This document shows positions 63,873-64,000 of a DNA stretch of 64,000 nt, in pieces. Each line of letters starts with the position of its first letter. Within the stretch, counting starts at the first letter, position 1. The notes under the pieces are model-generated. The model saw only the letters and a program-made list of their open reading frames with translations. It ran no database searches and had not been told where the DNA came from. Origin of the DNA: Platycnemis pennipes (lineage: Eukaryota > Arthropoda > Insecta > Odonata > Platycnemididae); assembly GCA_933228895.1 (NCBI GenBank), contig OW121848.1:155202688-155266687 (forward strand), read 5' to 3'. A program made the translations under genes and the position numbers.

Positions 63873-64000
63873 AACTCATTCTACATGAGTAATCATAGCT
63901 CCGACGATGGTAGAGGAATGCGATTTAAAAAAGGCGGATGGCTAAAAATCCCCTTTCTCTTTTCGTGGCACCAAAAAGCCGCACAAAAAGTAAATGCAAC

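Noticed and set aside
1..64000. CRISPR array, prokaryotic operon or integrated virus
   Set aside because: No regularly spaced repeats, no ribosome-binding-site-led gene series, and no capsid, integrase or polymerase of viral type was recognised; all RT pieces fit non-LTR retrotransposons.

Overview
The window looks like non-coding, repeat-dense DNA from a large arthropod genome, most likely an insect. I see no bacterial operons, rRNA or CRISPR. The evidence is many degenerate copies of a few non-LTR retrotransposon (LINE) families, small DNA transposons with terminal inverted repeats (TIRs) and target-site duplications (TSDs), tRNA-derived SINE-like units, and one convincing spliced exon. The species cannot be fixed from sequence alone. 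LINE tails ending in (TGTAGA)n like these are, from memory, common in several insect orders.

Host gene content. The only stretch I would defend as host coding sequence is a 108-bp minus-strand exon at 15457-15564. It has good splice sites, phase 1 on both sides, and an immunoglobulin-domain N-terminus resembling the cell-adhesion protein Sidekick. If that is right, much of the window is probably intron of a very large minus-strand gene. No other exon of that gene was recognised.

Repeat content. LINE-A is a CR1/L2-like family in two subfamilies (A1 and A2), with about 40 fragments spread from 1.2 to 63.9 kb. Nearly all are cut at the 5' end. They share a 3' end that can fold into a CCCTGC...GCAGGG stem-loop followed by a TGTAGA tail. 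The longest copies are at 7151-7690 (minus, RT palm with FADD), 18297-19016 (minus), 20405-21548 (plus), 29863-30706 (plus), 45118-46055 (minus) and 60012-60660 (minus). LINE-B is an RTE-like family with a (TGATGA)n tail and nine fragments. A third non-LTR family has one fragment at 5655-6402. DNA elements include a TA-flanked, CACTA-like element (48895-50164), hAT-type MITEs with 8-bp TSDs (16670-16932 and 19203-19656), a 530-bp TIR family with four copies, a hairpin element with a 12-bp TSD (25454-25942), and two more fold-back elements.

How the pieces relate. The most informative structure links 39547-40658 and 53543-54730. At 53.5-55.1 kb a LINE-B copy sits antisense inside a LINE-A copy, flanked by a near-perfect 12-bp duplication. 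At 39.5-40.7 kb the same LINE-B/LINE-A junction, in reverse orientation, forms one insertion with its own perfect 13-bp TSD and a TGATGATG tail. The simplest reading is a LINE-B 3' transduction: the nested copy's transcript read through into the LINE-A sequence beyond its end, and the chimeric RNA was reinserted about 14 kb away.

The remaining intervals are unassigned intergenic or intronic sequence, including several GC-rich patches without a recognisable gene.
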